From positions 1,962,784 to 2,026,783 of the forward strand of contig CP092882.1 of assembly GCA_030710605.1 (NCBI GenBank): 64,000 bases of DNA, in the 5' to 3' direction. This document shows positions 30,253-41,812 of the stretch, one piece after another (the first letter of the stretch is position 1; every line of letters starts with the position of its first letter). The DNA is from Cordylochernes scorpioides (lineage: Eukaryota > Arthropoda > Arachnida > Pseudoscorpiones > Chernetidae). Both the position numbers and the translations under genes were made by a program. The notes beneath the pieces were generated by a model. The model did not search any database. It saw only the letters and a list, made by a program, of their open reading frames with translations, and was not told the DNA's origin.

Positions 30253-30809
30253 TGGGGGTTAGTAAGTGTCCGATTTTACTGTAAGTATACCCCATGTCTA
30301 CGCAGATGAAAAGCAGTTTCAATTTTAAACTTACAAGTGTGCAAGAGCCCTGTTTGGTTACTTGCATTCGGTGGTGGAGTTAGACATATTGGTTGAGTTT
30401 TGTAGCTAAGAGAGGTTAAGTATACAAACAAGAGAAGAATGTTATAAAATCATAAAAATGTTGTGTTTACAACAAAATAATGTGTGACAAAAAGATATTT
30501 TCGCTATAAAGCATTTTTTGTATAGTTTTTATAAAACTAAACATTTCTTGATCTCTTCTATTTCATTGACGATATATATTTGAATACAAGGCATAGCACC
30601 ATTTTTCTGTGAAAAATATGATATTATCAATTGATCGATTTTTTGCTGACAATTTCCTTTCGTAAAAAAAGGGAATTTTTGAAATGATGATGATAATATA
30701 ATTAATTTTTATACACAGTAGAACTACCTCACTGTAAAGGACAACACCTAGTTACAGAGCCAAACTGTCCTTTAAGGAGAGGTGTCCTCTTACCGGACAG
30801 TTACTAAAA

Positions 30810-31260
30810 TTTTTTCCGTTCATCATTACTCTTCATAATTCACCCTTTCATACCTCATCCAAAAAGGTTAGAAATAGTCGATATTTTACCTTGAAATAAA
30901 ATTTTGATTTTTCGTTGAAAAGAAACTCATGCGGTGTGACTTTAAGTGTCGTTTTGCAATCACAGGCCGCAGTGTATTATATTGTATTATAAGTTACTTT
31001 ATGTGTCATTTACGAACGGAAAAATACGTCCAGGGTAGCCTAGTGGACATGGCATCTGCCCGGTAAGCGGAACATTGTGGGTTCGATTCCCATCCCTGGA
31101 CACTTTTTATTTTTCCGTTCATCATTACTCTTCATAATTCACCTTTTCATACCTCATCCAAAAAGGTTAGAAATAGTCGATATTTTACCTTGAAATAAAA
31201 TTTTGATTTTTCATTGAAAAGAAACTCATGCGGTGTAACTTCAAGTGTCGAGTTACTAAA
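30810..31260 (+). mobile_element. SINE family 3, body-tRNA-body (copy 2)
   Basis: Same arrangement as 22190-22635, with the tRNA-like head at 31028-31102 (GTCCAGGGTAGCCTAGTGGA). It sits inside the pogo-type MITE spanning about 30714-31333. Confidence 0.75.
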
Positions 31261-32002
31261 TTGTAAAAAATGGTAATTTTGCAAATGAAAACTGTCCTTT
31301 GTGGAAAAGTGTCCGCTAAAGGATGGTTCTAGACTCTCTTTAGATTGTCATTACTGTATAAATTTGTGTATATCTTCAAGGTTGACTGTTCGTTGGTACT
31401 GAAGAATGAATCTCTTTTTATACTTCCCTCTTTTAGCTTTTTTTTTTTTCATTGTTAGGTTTATTTGCATATATTGGTTCAGATTATCATTGCTGTATAA
31501 ATTTGTGTATCTTTAACTTTAAGGTAGTTGTTTGTTGGAACCGAAGAATGAAGCTCTTATTTTGCTCTTTCAGCAATTATCTTTCTAACATGTGACAATA
31601 TGTTCTGTACGGAGGTAAAAGTGAGTGTCTCTTTCATCTTTTTACCATCTTCAGAATAGAGAAGCAGGAAACATCCCAATTATATAAAGTTTTCATGATC
31701 ACACACTTTTTTTTTAAACATATCACACACACAAATTTCATATTATCTTACATTTTTTCACAAAAAATTGTTTTTAAAAATAATTTAGTTCTCTATAAAA
31801 GTTTTTTATCATAAATAAATATATATATAAAAATTGTATATAATAAAAAGATCGCAGACACTATGTAAATAATATATCACGATATCTTGTTATGTACATT
31901 CCCATTATCACAGACTTTGGAGGTTTGGGTCTTCCTTCGGATGATTAGGATCTGGCAACACAGTAAAATGTCAGTAGAAGTCATTTCAATACATTTGGTA
32001 TA

Positions 32003-32677
32003 TACACTCATGGACAAAACTTAAGGAAGTTGTACCTTTTAACATGTATATCGGGATTCAGACAATAACTCTGAAAGATACATTCATGGACAAAACTTAA
32101 GGAAGTTTTACCTTTTAACATGTATATCGGGATTCAGACAATAACTCTGAAAGATACACTCATGGACAAAACTTAAGGAAGTTGTAACTTTTAGCATGTA
32201 TATCGGGATTGAGACAATAACTCTGAAAGATACACTCATGGACAAAACTTAAGGAAGTTGTACCTTTTAGCATGTATATCGGGATTCAGACAATAACTCT
32301 GAAAGATACACTCATGGACAAAACTTAAGGAAGTTGTACCTTTTAGTATGTATATCGGGATTCAGACAATAACTCTGAAAGATACACTCATGGACAAAAC
32401 TTAAGGAAGTTGTACCTTTTTAGCATGTATATCGGGATTCAGACAATAACTCTGAAGGATACACTCATGGACAAAACTTAAGGAAGTTGTACCTTTTTAG
32501 CATGTATATCGGGATTCAGACAATAACTCTGAAAGATATTTGATACACAGTGACCTTTATTGAAGACACACAAGATAACCAAGTGTGAACAAAATTGCCT
32601 TTGTTTCCTTTAAAAAAAAAATAGAGGGGCGACATTAAAGACTTTCCACTTCTTTAAGGTTTGTGTCCATGAGTGTA
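32003..32677. repeat. 76-bp tandem array within a Tc1-like MITE (copy 2)
   Basis: Seven 76-bp units followed by a normal right half and the terminus CCATGAGTGTA. One unit more than copy 1, so the array changed length after the copies separated. Confidence 0.88.
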
Positions 32678-33780
32678 TATATATAATTTTGCATATAATT
32701 GTATATGTAGTAATACAAAGGTCAATATACCCTAGATTGTCATGTACCATAATAAGTGCTACAGTCCCAAATGTATATAACATTCAACGCGCCAGTTTGG
32801 CGATATACACACACATCATATAATCTCAAATAAGACAATAATAAAGTTTCTACAAAGAGCAGTCTGTCCAGTCAAGGCGAAGTTCAGTTTGAGTAATCAT
32901 TGTTGAGATTGACATCAGACAACATGGAAATTTCCTAAACTATCACATGGACCCTTCCCGGGGATCTTCCATAAGTCATTAGCGAGTTTTACGACCAGCT
33001 GCTGGACGACGGACATCTCATATCAGACCTTCCTGGACCTTGTAGCCTCCCTTAGGTGCCATCTAACCTGCCTCTTCCTTTGTGTATTAACACAGATACA
33101 TGAAGCCACCAGGCCCCATGACTGCTATTTCTTGTGAACGACAACATTCAGCTGTCAGGATCATGGCAAGAAGGATTGGAACCTGGTGAGCAGATCGACC
33201 CTGAAGATCTCCATCATGACACCCACAGCAACGGACAACGTGGCATAACTCGCAGAACACATTCGAGAACTCACCGCTCCCAGCCTCAGGGAGATTGCCT
33301 AACTCCCAAGGCCACAAACCATTCATCCCTCTTGCCATTACAAATCCAATGTTTTCGCCAGACATATCCGCACTCTAACTGACAACAAGAACCTCTGCAC
33401 AACTGTGCCTTCTTCAACCTTCCCCAAGGTCCTAACCATAGCCACATCTACCAGTGCGAACTTTCTGACTACACTCCGAAGAATAATTTTGTACTGTGGG
33501 AACAACTTATTTCAAATCTAATGGTACAATTGTGGAGAGATCCACCCATCTGATGGACATTTCTACAATTAAAACTGAGTTAAAGTGAACTAACCATCTT
33601 TTTACCTTCTTTCACCCCGACAAGGGTATTTTTGTCGGGGTGAAAGAAGGTAAAAAGTTCGCCGAAAGACCGTCAAAAAAAATTTTTTTTTTCCTCTGCT
33701 AGATTATTTTGAAGAAAAGACATCGCGATACATCGCGGTACAAAGAGAGACACATATACAAAACCAATACAATGACAGAC

Positions 33781-33945
33781 CTGGAGAAGAGCTGCCGCGA
33801 TGCCAATACATGCCCCACCCAAGACGTCCCACCAGAAATGTCTCCTGTCCAGGATACGGGAAGCCGAGCAGCAGACTGCCCAAAGAAGGTAGAGCATGCG
33901 CAGTAAGGTCGCGAGGGTTGTGTGTCTTGTTGGAGCTGGATAGAG
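33781..33945 (-). CDS. Phospholipid phosphatase exon with motif C3, copy 2
   Basis: Same 165-bp exon as 25109-25273, with acceptor TGTCCCAG and donor CAG/GTCTGT. It supplies the C3 motif SRILDRRHFWWD and the membrane segments on both sides. This copy is nearer to the upstream exons (38.7-44.5 kb), so it is the first C3 exon met by the transcript. The frame stays open past the donor for about 35 more codons in this copy but not in copy 1, so I favour the donor. The following C-terminal exon was not found. Confidence 0.75.
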
Positions 33946-34370
33946 CTGGGACATTCAACCATTGGACATCAAACAATGTTATACATTCAACCATTGGACA
34001 TCAAACAATGTTATAGATTCAATTGTTGTACATCAAACAATGTTACATATCCAAAAATTGGACATCAAACAATATTATCTATTCAACCATTGGACATCAA
34101 ACAATGTTATCTATTCAACCATTGGACATCAAACAATGTTAAATATCCATCCATTGGACATCAAACAATGTTACATATCCAAACATTGGACATCAAACAA
34201 CGTTCCAATTAAATTTCTGGACATCAAACAATATTCCACATTCAAACATTGTATATCAAACAATGTTCCACATTCAATTGCTGGAAATCCAACAATGCTA
34301 TATACATCCAATCGTTATACACCAAACATTGTTACATAATCCAACCGTAGGCCATCAAACAATGACACCT
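33946..34370. repeat. 32-bp minisatellite next to the C3 acceptor, copy 2
   Basis: About 12 units, more diverged than in copy 1 (ATTGGACATCAAACAATGTT is the common core). It begins close to the acceptor of the PLPP C3 exon. Confidence 0.9.
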
Positions 34371-35229
34371 GTAAAAACGTCCCATCCTAAAATCTGATAC
34401 AGTGGACCTCTGATGAGCGATCCACCCATTTGATATCATTTCTACAATTAAAACTGAGTTAAAGTGAACTAACCACCAATGAAATACCCGGGGTGAATGA
34501 GGTGAAAAGTTCGCCGAAAAGCCGTCAAAAAAAAAAAAAAAGATTTTTCCTCTGGCCGAAGTGTCCTTTCAAAAAAAAAAAAAAACTATTTTCGGCCAAG
34601 CAACATCCATCTTTAATGCAAAAAATATATAGTTAGGAGATATTAATTAATAATTATTACGTTAATAATAATAATATTTTTTTAGAGAGAAAGGTTATTA
34701 TAATAATAAATATATTAAACTTTGGCATTTGAATTCCATTCAATAAAAAAATAAAAAAAGATGTCCGACAACGCTGACGTCATGGTTGCCATTCTTATAA
34801 CTGGGTTAGGCTAAATTTGGGCGGGAAACGCCGGCGTCGTTTGGTACCGATTTCTGATAGATTTTGTTATTTTATAAACATCTAACTCCAGTACAATGTG
34901 TTTATAAAACATATTGTTTATTATTTATTTACATTTACAAACATCTACATATTAGTAAATTAAATTTAATTGTCATCCATCGTTAAAATTTTACACATAT
35001 AAATTTACTGGCAATGCGCTTCTTTTAAATATCATCAATATTATCTTTATTATCTACATATTATTCTCTCATTTTACATATCTGTTATTCAATATATTTC
35101 TCTAGTTGCCTCTTTGTTCTTTTATGTAAATAAGTTTTGACCGAATGAAAATTGCTTTTTGACGATTGACTTCCTCTATTTTTCTATAAATAAAGGTAAA
35201 TGTTTTTGTTCTGCATACATTCCGCAATG

Positions 35230-35597
35230 TTTGACGTAGACTCATGAACAAAACTTAAGGAAGAAGAAAATCTTTAATGTCGAGGTCGTATATGTTTATT
35301 TTTTGAGGAGAAAGAGGTTGTTCACACTTGGTTATCTCGTGTATCTTCAATAAAGATCACTGTAATATCTTTCAGAGTTATTGTCTGAATCCCGATATAC
35401 ATTATAAAAGATACAACTTACTTAAGTTTTGTCCATGAGTGTATCTTTCAGAGTTATTGTCAGAATCCCGATATACATGCTGAAAGGTACAACTTCCTTA
35501 AGCTTTGTCTATGAATGTATCTTTCCGAGTTATTGTCTGAATCCTGATATACATGCTAAAAGTTACAACTTCCTTAAGTTTTGTCTATGAGTGTATA
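35230..35597. mobile_element. Tc1-like MITE with a tandemly repeated right end
   Basis: A left terminus near 35240 (CTCATGAACAAAACTTAAGG), one MITE body, then three successive right termini (GTCCATGAGTGTA, GTCTATGAATGTA, GTCTATGAGTGTA) at 76-78 bp spacing. It looks like an early stage of array formation. Confidence 0.75.
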
Positions 35598-35754
35598 TAT
35601 AGATGGAATTTTGCCGCGCTGCATAGTCAGGTCTGGTATTGTCATAGTTTCGAGCTTGAAATATGCACATATGTATTGTGTGTACTACCATTAACCCAAG
35701 ACACACTAGCGGTGTCTGCTGGGGAAGGATGGCGAGACACTGTGTAGAATAAAT

Positions 35755-36055
35755 AGACCGTCATTGTGACTTGCAGGATTGGAAAGAACCCACTCTGAAA
35801 GCGCGGATCCATCAAGGTCATGTTTACCTTCACATTTCTCTATTGAGGAAAATGAATCTTGCATATAAGAATTGACCATCTTGAAGATAGAGGTTGTCTC
35901 TGGCCTGCATTCATATTTCTTAATAAAAGACACATCGGCCATAAAAGGTTATATTTTATCAACTTTTCACAACAAAAAAATATTCTGTCCTCGTCAAGAT
36001 ACAAGATTTTTGTTCAAACGTCGAGAAAAAAAAAACCTTTTCTGGTCTAAGTGTC
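35755..36055. repeat. Dispersed repeat with GAAACGTC-like end, copy A
   Basis: Shares GGATTGGAAAGAACCCACTC, GCGGATCCATCAAGGTCATG and AAAAGACACATCGGCC with 37998-38215. The right part carries a decayed hammerhead-like segment on the minus strand (compare 55950-55996). An open frame on the minus strand is common to both copies but short. Confidence 0.65.
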
Positions 36056-36790
36056 TCTTTTTTTAAGAACGAATAATAGACCGGTCATGCTTTTCATTGT
36101 ATTCTATGTGTTAGGTTTTTTTTTTTTTATTATTATTATTGTATTTTTAAAATTAATTATAATTCATATTCATAGAATTTTATTGTTACTTATCATCATT
36201 CTTTTTGTTGTTTTTTTTCTTCTTCTGTTTTCTTTTGTGTTATAAATACAACTAAATCGCATTAAATCGTAGTGTAATTCTCTTTTGTTGTTTGAAATAA
36301 ATCGAATCGAATTGAGTCAGCTCGTTCTTTCTAGAAGAAACTTCAAAGAAAACGTGCTAACACTATGTTTTCCAGGAAATTAGTGAATAAAAGATGTCTA
36401 CCCTATATTTACATATATGGTTTCTAAATCCGCTGATAAAACGAAAGTACTACTGAGAAAGTTGCATAAATAGTTCCTTCTTCAGTCGCTTTATATTCAG
36501 GAGAACTCGGTATAATGCTAGAGGACCTGCTCTCTGGGATAATATAACCACCCTATATGCATATAACTTCACTTATAGCCATATCATTGTTGAAAGACTC
36601 GATAAAGAAAATCAGGTCGAAAACTAACGATTTCTGTACATAATTTAAAAAACCGCATCGCAGCTCCCTTTAATTTTTATATGCAATTATTCCTGTGGAA
36701 TTTTATTGTTGTAAGTTAAAAAAAAAGTTTATTGTTCTTGATGTTTCGACAAACCCACTGTCGCCATTTTCAAAAGATGGAAAGTCTATT
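36056..36790. other. Intergenic stretch, no gene recognised
   Basis: T-rich to about 36245, then unremarkable sequence. A GTTTCGACAAACCCACTGTCGCC segment near 36741 is another member of the GAAACGTC fold-back families. Confidence 0.4.
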
Positions 36791-36943
36791 AGTGAAGTAT
36801 TGTTGTTAATGGGGGTCGGTGAACAAGTGATCTAAACCGTTGGTTTTCGAACGCTACAAACTGGGATTGTACCCGTATTGGAAATTTTTTTCTATTAAAA
36901 AATGCTCCAATGGCCCTCGATTCTTGTAAAAAGTCAATAAAAA

Positions 36944-37459
36944 GTCGGTGGACGAGTGGGTAACACCCTCGATTCCCGACCGTCATGAACCGGGATTGAA
37001 TCCCACGTTAACATTTTGTTTAATATGAGAATAACCTTCATATATTATTCACTGTTTCAATTATCATAAACTAGGTCAGTGATTCTCAACCAATGTGCCG
37101 CGGTAATTTTGTGTGCCGCGAAATTCTAAAAATGTGCCGCCGAATTTTAGTCATATGATTATGTTCACGTTTGTATTGGTTTTTCTTTTTTTCTTTTTCA
37201 TTTTTTTTACTTTTTAAAATAACGAAATTAGCAAATTGAATGTTAGAGATGTATATTACTTATATTTTGCATAGAAATATTGATACATAATTTGAATTTT
37301 CTTGCATTCAAGTTAGCAAAAGTGTGCCGCGAAATTCTAAAATTGTGCCGCCAAATTTTCAAATCTTTAAAATAATGCCGCAACAAAAAAAAGGTTGAGA
37401 ATCACTGAACTAGGTTGTTCTTGTTGAGCGGTACCTAATAAAGTGATTTTGAACCTGTG
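36944..37459 (+). mobile_element. SINE family 2 split by a hAT MITE
   Basis: The left part 36944-37076 (GTCGGTGGACGAGTGGGTAA, GGGATTGAATCCCACG) and right part 37416-37459 (TTGTTCTTGTTGAGCGG, GTGATTTTGAACC) join into an ordinary family-2 SINE. A family-1 fragment lies just upstream (about 36800-36935). Confidence 0.85.
37077..37407. mobile_element. hAT-superfamily MITE with 8-bp target duplication
   Basis: 331 bp with terminal inverted repeats CAGTGATTCTCAACC and GGTTGAGAATCACTG. It is bordered by the perfect 8-bp duplication AACTAGGT (37069-37076 and 37408-37415), and other family-2 SINE copies show the uninterrupted site. The interior repeats TGTGCCGCGAAATTCTAAAA. Confidence 0.93.
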
Positions 37460-37721
37460 TAAAAAGTCCAACCCACCAGCGAGTAACTATACGGAGCTCT
37501 GGCATACTTGTAAGTCAGAATCAAAAACAAGTCTCCAAGTGTCCTCTTTTATTACCTTCGAGCTTTCAGGTATAACGTCCCTTCAACAGGATTATTGAAT
37601 ATGAATATCGATTATTCCTGTAGTAGGGTCGTTATACCTGAAAAATCGATGTGTTGGTAATAAAAGTTATCTTCGGAGACTTGTTGTTGATTCTGATCAA
37701 AGGATTCTAACCGTTTAATTA

Positions 37722-37763
37722 TACGCTGACAAGCGCCAACAGCGCGAAACGCGTTCGTGGATG
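37722..37763 (+). ncRNA. Decayed hammerhead ribozyme
   Basis: Same layout as 18431-18472 (GCGCCAACAGCGCGAAACGCG) but the core reads CTGACAA instead of CTGACGA, and stem I is mostly lost (upstream ATACG against CGTGG). Probably inactive. Confidence 0.55.
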
Positions 37764-37997
37764 GCTTTTCTTGATTTATCAAGAAATTGGGTTGGCCAAA
37801 TATCAAGGGAACAAGTTAAATCAATGTTTAGTTGATTTCTGTTCCACTAGATGTCGCTCTGCCTTCTGAAAAGCACATGTGCCCCTGGTCAGGATATGCC
37901 TTTTTTATTTTTAATACTTGTAAGTGTGAAAATGGAACATGCTTTTCACATATGTAGACATGTGGTGTACTTACAATAAAACCAGTCTTGTATTGCA

Positions 37998-38215
37998 GGA
38001 TTGGAAAGAACCCACTCTGAAAGCGCGGATCCATCAAGGTCATGTTTACCTTCACATTTCTCTATTAAGGAAAATGAATCTTACACATAAGAATTGACCA
38101 TCTTAAAGATAGAGGTTGTCTGGCCGGCATTCATATTTCTTAATAAAAGACACATCGGCCATAAAAGGTTATATTTTTTCAACTTTTCACAACAAAAAAT
38201 ATTCTGTCCTCGTGT
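37998..38215. repeat. Dispersed repeat, copy B
   Basis: Near-identical to 35770-35990 (GCAGGATTGGAAAGAACCCA start). No coding function is recognised. Confidence 0.65.
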
Positions 38216-38254
38216 ACTTGTGATATATACAACCATGGATTAAATGTCTTTCAC

Positions 38255-38739
38255 TCTTATAAAAAACATGTAGGATAAGAAATAAAGAACGATGGATAGT
38301 GTATAGGATAGACATATGTATCTACCATGAGATAGACAGCAACAAGACGTGAAGGATAAGAAATAAAGAACGATGGATAGTGTATAGGATAGACATATGT
38401 ATCTACCAGGAGATAGACAGCANNNNNNNNNNNNNNNNNNNNNNNNNNNNNNNNNNNNNNNNNNNNNNNNNNNNNNNNNNNNNNNNNNNNNNNNNNNNNN
38501 NNNNNNNNNNNNNNNNNNNNNNACAAGACGTGTAGGATAAGAAATAAAGAAAGTATAGGATAGACATATCTACCATGAGATAGACAGCAACAAGACGTGA
38601 AGGATAAGAAATAAAGAACGATGGTTAGTGAATAGAATAGACATATGTATCTACCAGGAGATAGACAGCAACAAGACGTGAAGGATAAGAAATAAAGAAC
38701 GATGGTTGGTGAATAGGATAGAGAGACATATGTATCTAC
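38255..38739. repeat. 81-bp minisatellite carrying copies of a PLPP splice donor
   Basis: Units of 81 bp start, on the minus strand, with the last 16 exonic bases of the C2 exon (TGCTGTCTATCTCATG, or CTG variant) plus the donor GTAGATACATATGTC. Exon-end copies lie at 38326, 38407, 38574 and 38655, besides the true exon end at 38740. The 100-N gap 38423-38522 falls inside the array, so the unit number is unknown. Confidence 0.9.
38423..38522. other. Assembly gap (100 N)
   Basis: Exactly 100 N inside the 81-bp minisatellite, typical of an unresolved tandem array. Confidence 0.99.
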
Positions 38740-38804
38740 CATGAGATAGACAGCAGCGTAGAATGAAAGTCCAGCATGACCAGATGGGAAGGACTTGTAG
38801 AGGT
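38740..38804 (-). CDS. Phospholipid phosphatase exon with motif C2
   Basis: Encodes DLYKSFPSGHAGLSFYAAVYL plus M up to the donor ATG/GTAGAT. KSFPSGH is the second PAP2 motif with the histidine that acts as nucleophile. Vertebrate PLPP genes also have a very short exon here, ending at the same place relative to SGH, before the LY of the next exon. The acceptor is either GTCATGTAG at 38805, giving 65 bp and phase 1, or the more upstream CTCACCAG, which adds SRLRHV. Neither joins 43363-43541 without some ambiguity, so a small intervening exon may be missing. Confidence 0.75.
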
Positions 38805-39299
38805 CTACATGACGTAACCGTGACAGCTGGTGAGTGCACTGGATCTCCATTAGTCTGCACACAACGCTTTAGTTGGAAATTACATCTTCAGATATTGTGT
38901 CAGAGATTGTGTATCAACAACAACAAAAAGCTTTATTAAGACCTTTTAGTCTTATACAACGCGTTGCTCCTGTAGAAGGGCCACCATACCCGAAAGCTTG
39001 AGCGTTATTAAATGTTTTAATAAAGAAACACAACCTCGGAGGCTTTATTAATTTGTCCTAAAGATTTCACAGAGGTTATAATTTCGGAATAACATAAATA
39101 TATTCGAAAAACTTTACGCAATATGAAAAAATAGTACAAATATGATATTGTACTGGGAAAAGTTGCATAAATTATGAAATTGTACTATTTTTTCACATTG
39201 TGTCGCGGTCTCACGCAATTCTGGCCTTAACTACTCGTTTCATGTATTTTTCAGGATGCCTTGAATGACCAGTTTTTTGGTCGTTGAGGTACAGCTTGT

Positions 39300-39341
39300 A
39301 CCACGCTGATGAGGGCCAACAGCCCGAAACACGTCCGTGGT
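39300..39341 (+). ncRNA. Hammerhead ribozyme, minimal type I, apparently intact
   Basis: Stem I ACCACG pairs with CGTGGT (6 of 6). Between them: CTGATGA, stem II GGGC-CAACA-GCCC, GAAA, then CACGTC. Every conserved core base is present and the cleavage triplet is the preferred GUC (cleavage after 39335). Stem III is only ACACGT, which can pair just partly with itself, so activity would need a dimer or be weak. It lies in a fold-back relative of 18289-18690. Confidence 0.68.
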
Positions 39342-39474
39342 TAGCTTTTCTTGATTAATTAAGAATGGGTATTTGGCCAATTCTGGAATAATTAAAAATC
39401 AACGAGAATAGTTGATATTTATTCCGATAGATGGCGCAAGTCATCGGAAACTTTCAGTTGAACGCTAAGGAGAT

Positions 39475-39660
39475 GCTCTTTTTCATAACTTACGCAATAT
39501 GTTTATTTATTACAAAAACACCTCGAGCTTTCGAGGTTTCGCGCTTCAACAGACAAATTCACAATATAAGACTCTCAGATTATAATTTTGCCTGTTGAAG
39601 AGTGAGAGCTCGAAAGCTCGCAGTGTTTTTGTTAATAAAGAAACATATTGCGTACGTTTT
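39475..39660. repeat. Fold-back with CGAAAGCTCG ends
   Basis: The left arm (CGCAATATGTTTATTTATTA, GAGCTTTCGAG, CTTCAACAG) is the inverse of the right arm (CTGTTGAAGAG, GAGCTCGAAAGCTCG, AAAGAAACATATTGCG). The AGCT after GAA makes it another member of the hammerhead-like group; relatives are near 37545, 38985, 45155, 55650 and 62400. Confidence 0.65.
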
Positions 39661-40189
39661 TTCGAATATATTTATAAAAGTAAATCGCAAAATTTCTTAT
39701 ATCTGAAAAGAGGGTATATACAGGAAAAACACAGGAACAGTAACAATAATCAGCAATGTTATTTGCAATGTATGTATTTGCATATGTAAAAAGGGGAAAT
39801 AATCAAGAAAGAGCTTAGCATAAACTTATATGCAAGCAATCGAAAGCAAGCAATTCCTTTTCTAAAAAAAACAATAATTAATAGCATTAACGTGAATTTA
39901 GATGTGAAAAAGGAATATACAAAAGATATCATGTTACTTGAGAATTGTGTTAACAATTTACGTCATATTGCGGAAGACTATTTAAAAATTAAATAAAAGA
40001 TTATCCTATTTACATATTTTACTAATATTTCTCTCGTTATTATATTTCATGTAAATAAGTTACCAGCATGCTGTCACCATCTGACTAGAGATGGGGTTGT
40101 AGGACACCTAACGGTGGGAAAACACGGCACAAGATACAACATGTTCATAAACAAATGGGTAATCAATCAATAATTCCATATAAACAAGT

Positions 40190-40462
40190 AGATAGAGGAC
40201 ATTGCGACTGCTGTGATAGAGATGCATGGGGACATCTGAGGCTCTTCATTGGACACGACAACAACAATACAGTATACACATCTAAGATAGAGGACATTGC
40301 GACTGCTGTGATAGAGATGCATGGGGACATCTGAGGCTCTTCATTGGACACGACAACAACAACAATACAGTATACACATCTAAGATAGAGGACATTGCGA
40401 CTGCTGTGATAGAGATGCATGGGGACATCTGAGGCTCTTCATTGGACACGACAACAACATAT
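40190..40462. repeat. Tandem repeat of about 98-102 bp, three units
   Basis: Three units containing AGAGGACATTGCGACTGCTG, GATGCATGGGGACATCTGAG and TTGGACACGACAACAACA. The units differ in one CAA step. No function is recognised. Confidence 0.85.
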
Positions 40463-40611
40463 AAACAAGTTGGAACCTCACTTTTTTTTGTCCAACCTTC
40501 CAATACCAAAGATTCCTGACGGCCACCCTCCTAGAGATCACCAATCTAAGTCTCTAGAAAATCTCCCCAGAAATAAATCTGTCCACCTCAGGACTTCCAT
40601 TGTTACATCTA

Positions 40612-41325
40612 TCTATATATATAAAAATGAATGTTTGTATGTTTGTCTGTTGGTTGGTTGGTTGGTTTGTATGTCCGGTATACAAATTCGCAGTAGTTCA
40701 CTAATTCAAACCAAAATTTCCATACATAGGTAAAAAATAACGAGGATGACGATAGGCTATTTTAAAATATATATAAATCATTTATTAAAACTATATATTC
40801 AAATTATTCAACTTAGCTCACGAGCAGCGCCCTCTAGAACACTCAGGCGGGCGACGGTGGCGCGCGACGATTGGCTGCCGGCGCAGCACGTGACTGCCCT
40901 GCCCCCCCCCCCCCCCCCCCCCCCCCGCCGAGTAAATGAGATCTCCCGGGTGACGGCCGGCCGAGCAGCGCCCTCTAGAACGCGTGACGATTTTGACGGC
41001 GCAGGGCGCTCCCAGTTGGACAGTTGCGCGGGGGCAGAGTGACCTCGCGGGTGCCCTCCGGGAACTACGTCCATCTCTCTCTTCCATATGTAATATACAT
41101 TTAATCGTGTAAACCCGGGCGTTGCCCGGGTCATTCGTCTACAAATTCGCAGTAGTTCACTAATTCAAACCAAAATTTCCATACATAGGTAAAAGAATAC
41201 TGGGTTTAGTTTGATTATCAGATACAAAATTATATCGGGAAAAATTCCAAAAAACAGAGACCACGGGCGAAACAGGGTACATTTAATAGGGTAAAACCCG
41301 GGCGTTGCCCGGGTCATTCGTCTAG
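40612..41325 (+). mobile_element. Helitron-like element(s), non-autonomous
   Basis: Starts TCTATATATATAAAAATGAA and ends with a GC hairpin CCCGGGCGTTGCCCGGG, TCATTCGT and CTAG at 41322-41325. TC start, 3' hairpin and CTAG/CTRR end without inverted repeats are Helitron hallmarks. A second hairpin/end at about 41112-41145 shows that two elements are joined. It includes a 25-nt C run (40902-40926). Confidence 0.78.
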
Positions 41326-41615
41326 TTGTAAATAAAACCAAGAAGATGTTAGTAGTTGGTGACTTCTGTACGTGGTGGCTCCAGGAACCTACTGGGTTAT
41401 CTAAATAAATGAATAATAAATGTTCATCCCTGTCTTTATAACACACAAAAGTTAGAGAAATAAAAATAGTTAAAGAAACCTGGCCCTGGATTCCTTATTG
41501 CGCTTTTGTTAAATAATAATAATTTGTTTTTGATCAAAATAAATTTATTTATTCCTCGTGTTTTGTCTTTCATCATTTTTCTATGTGACAATATAGTAAC
41601 TTCAGGAATGTATTA

Positions 41616-41812
41616 TACACTCGTTGACAAAACTTAAGAAAGCGAAAAATCTTTGATCGTCTGTTTTTTTTAAGGAGACAGAGGCTGTCCACACTTGGTT
41701 ATCTCGTGTATCTTCAATAAAGGTCACTGTAATATCTTTCAGAGTTATTGTCTGAATCCCGATATATACATGGTAAAAGGTACAACTTCCTTAAGTTTTG
41801 TTCATGAGTGTA
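41616..41812. mobile_element. Tc1-like MITE
   Basis: Left TACACTCGTTGACAAAACTT, right TTAAGTTTTGTTCATGAGTG and TA; about 197 bp. Confidence 0.8.

Larger units (their letters stand above)
27624..34930. repeat. Segmental duplication, copy 2
   Basis: Colinear with 18852-26600. Copy-specific features are the solo LTR at 27860-28098, the absence of the SINE fragment and the 21.8-kb MITE, and a shorter, more decayed 32-bp minisatellite. Confidence 0.92.

Noticed and set aside
38257-38862. Single 201-codon protein containing the PSGH motif
   Set aside because: Beyond the ATG/GTAGAT donor it reads into the 81-bp minisatellite and through a run of N. Only the exon part resembles a phosphatase.
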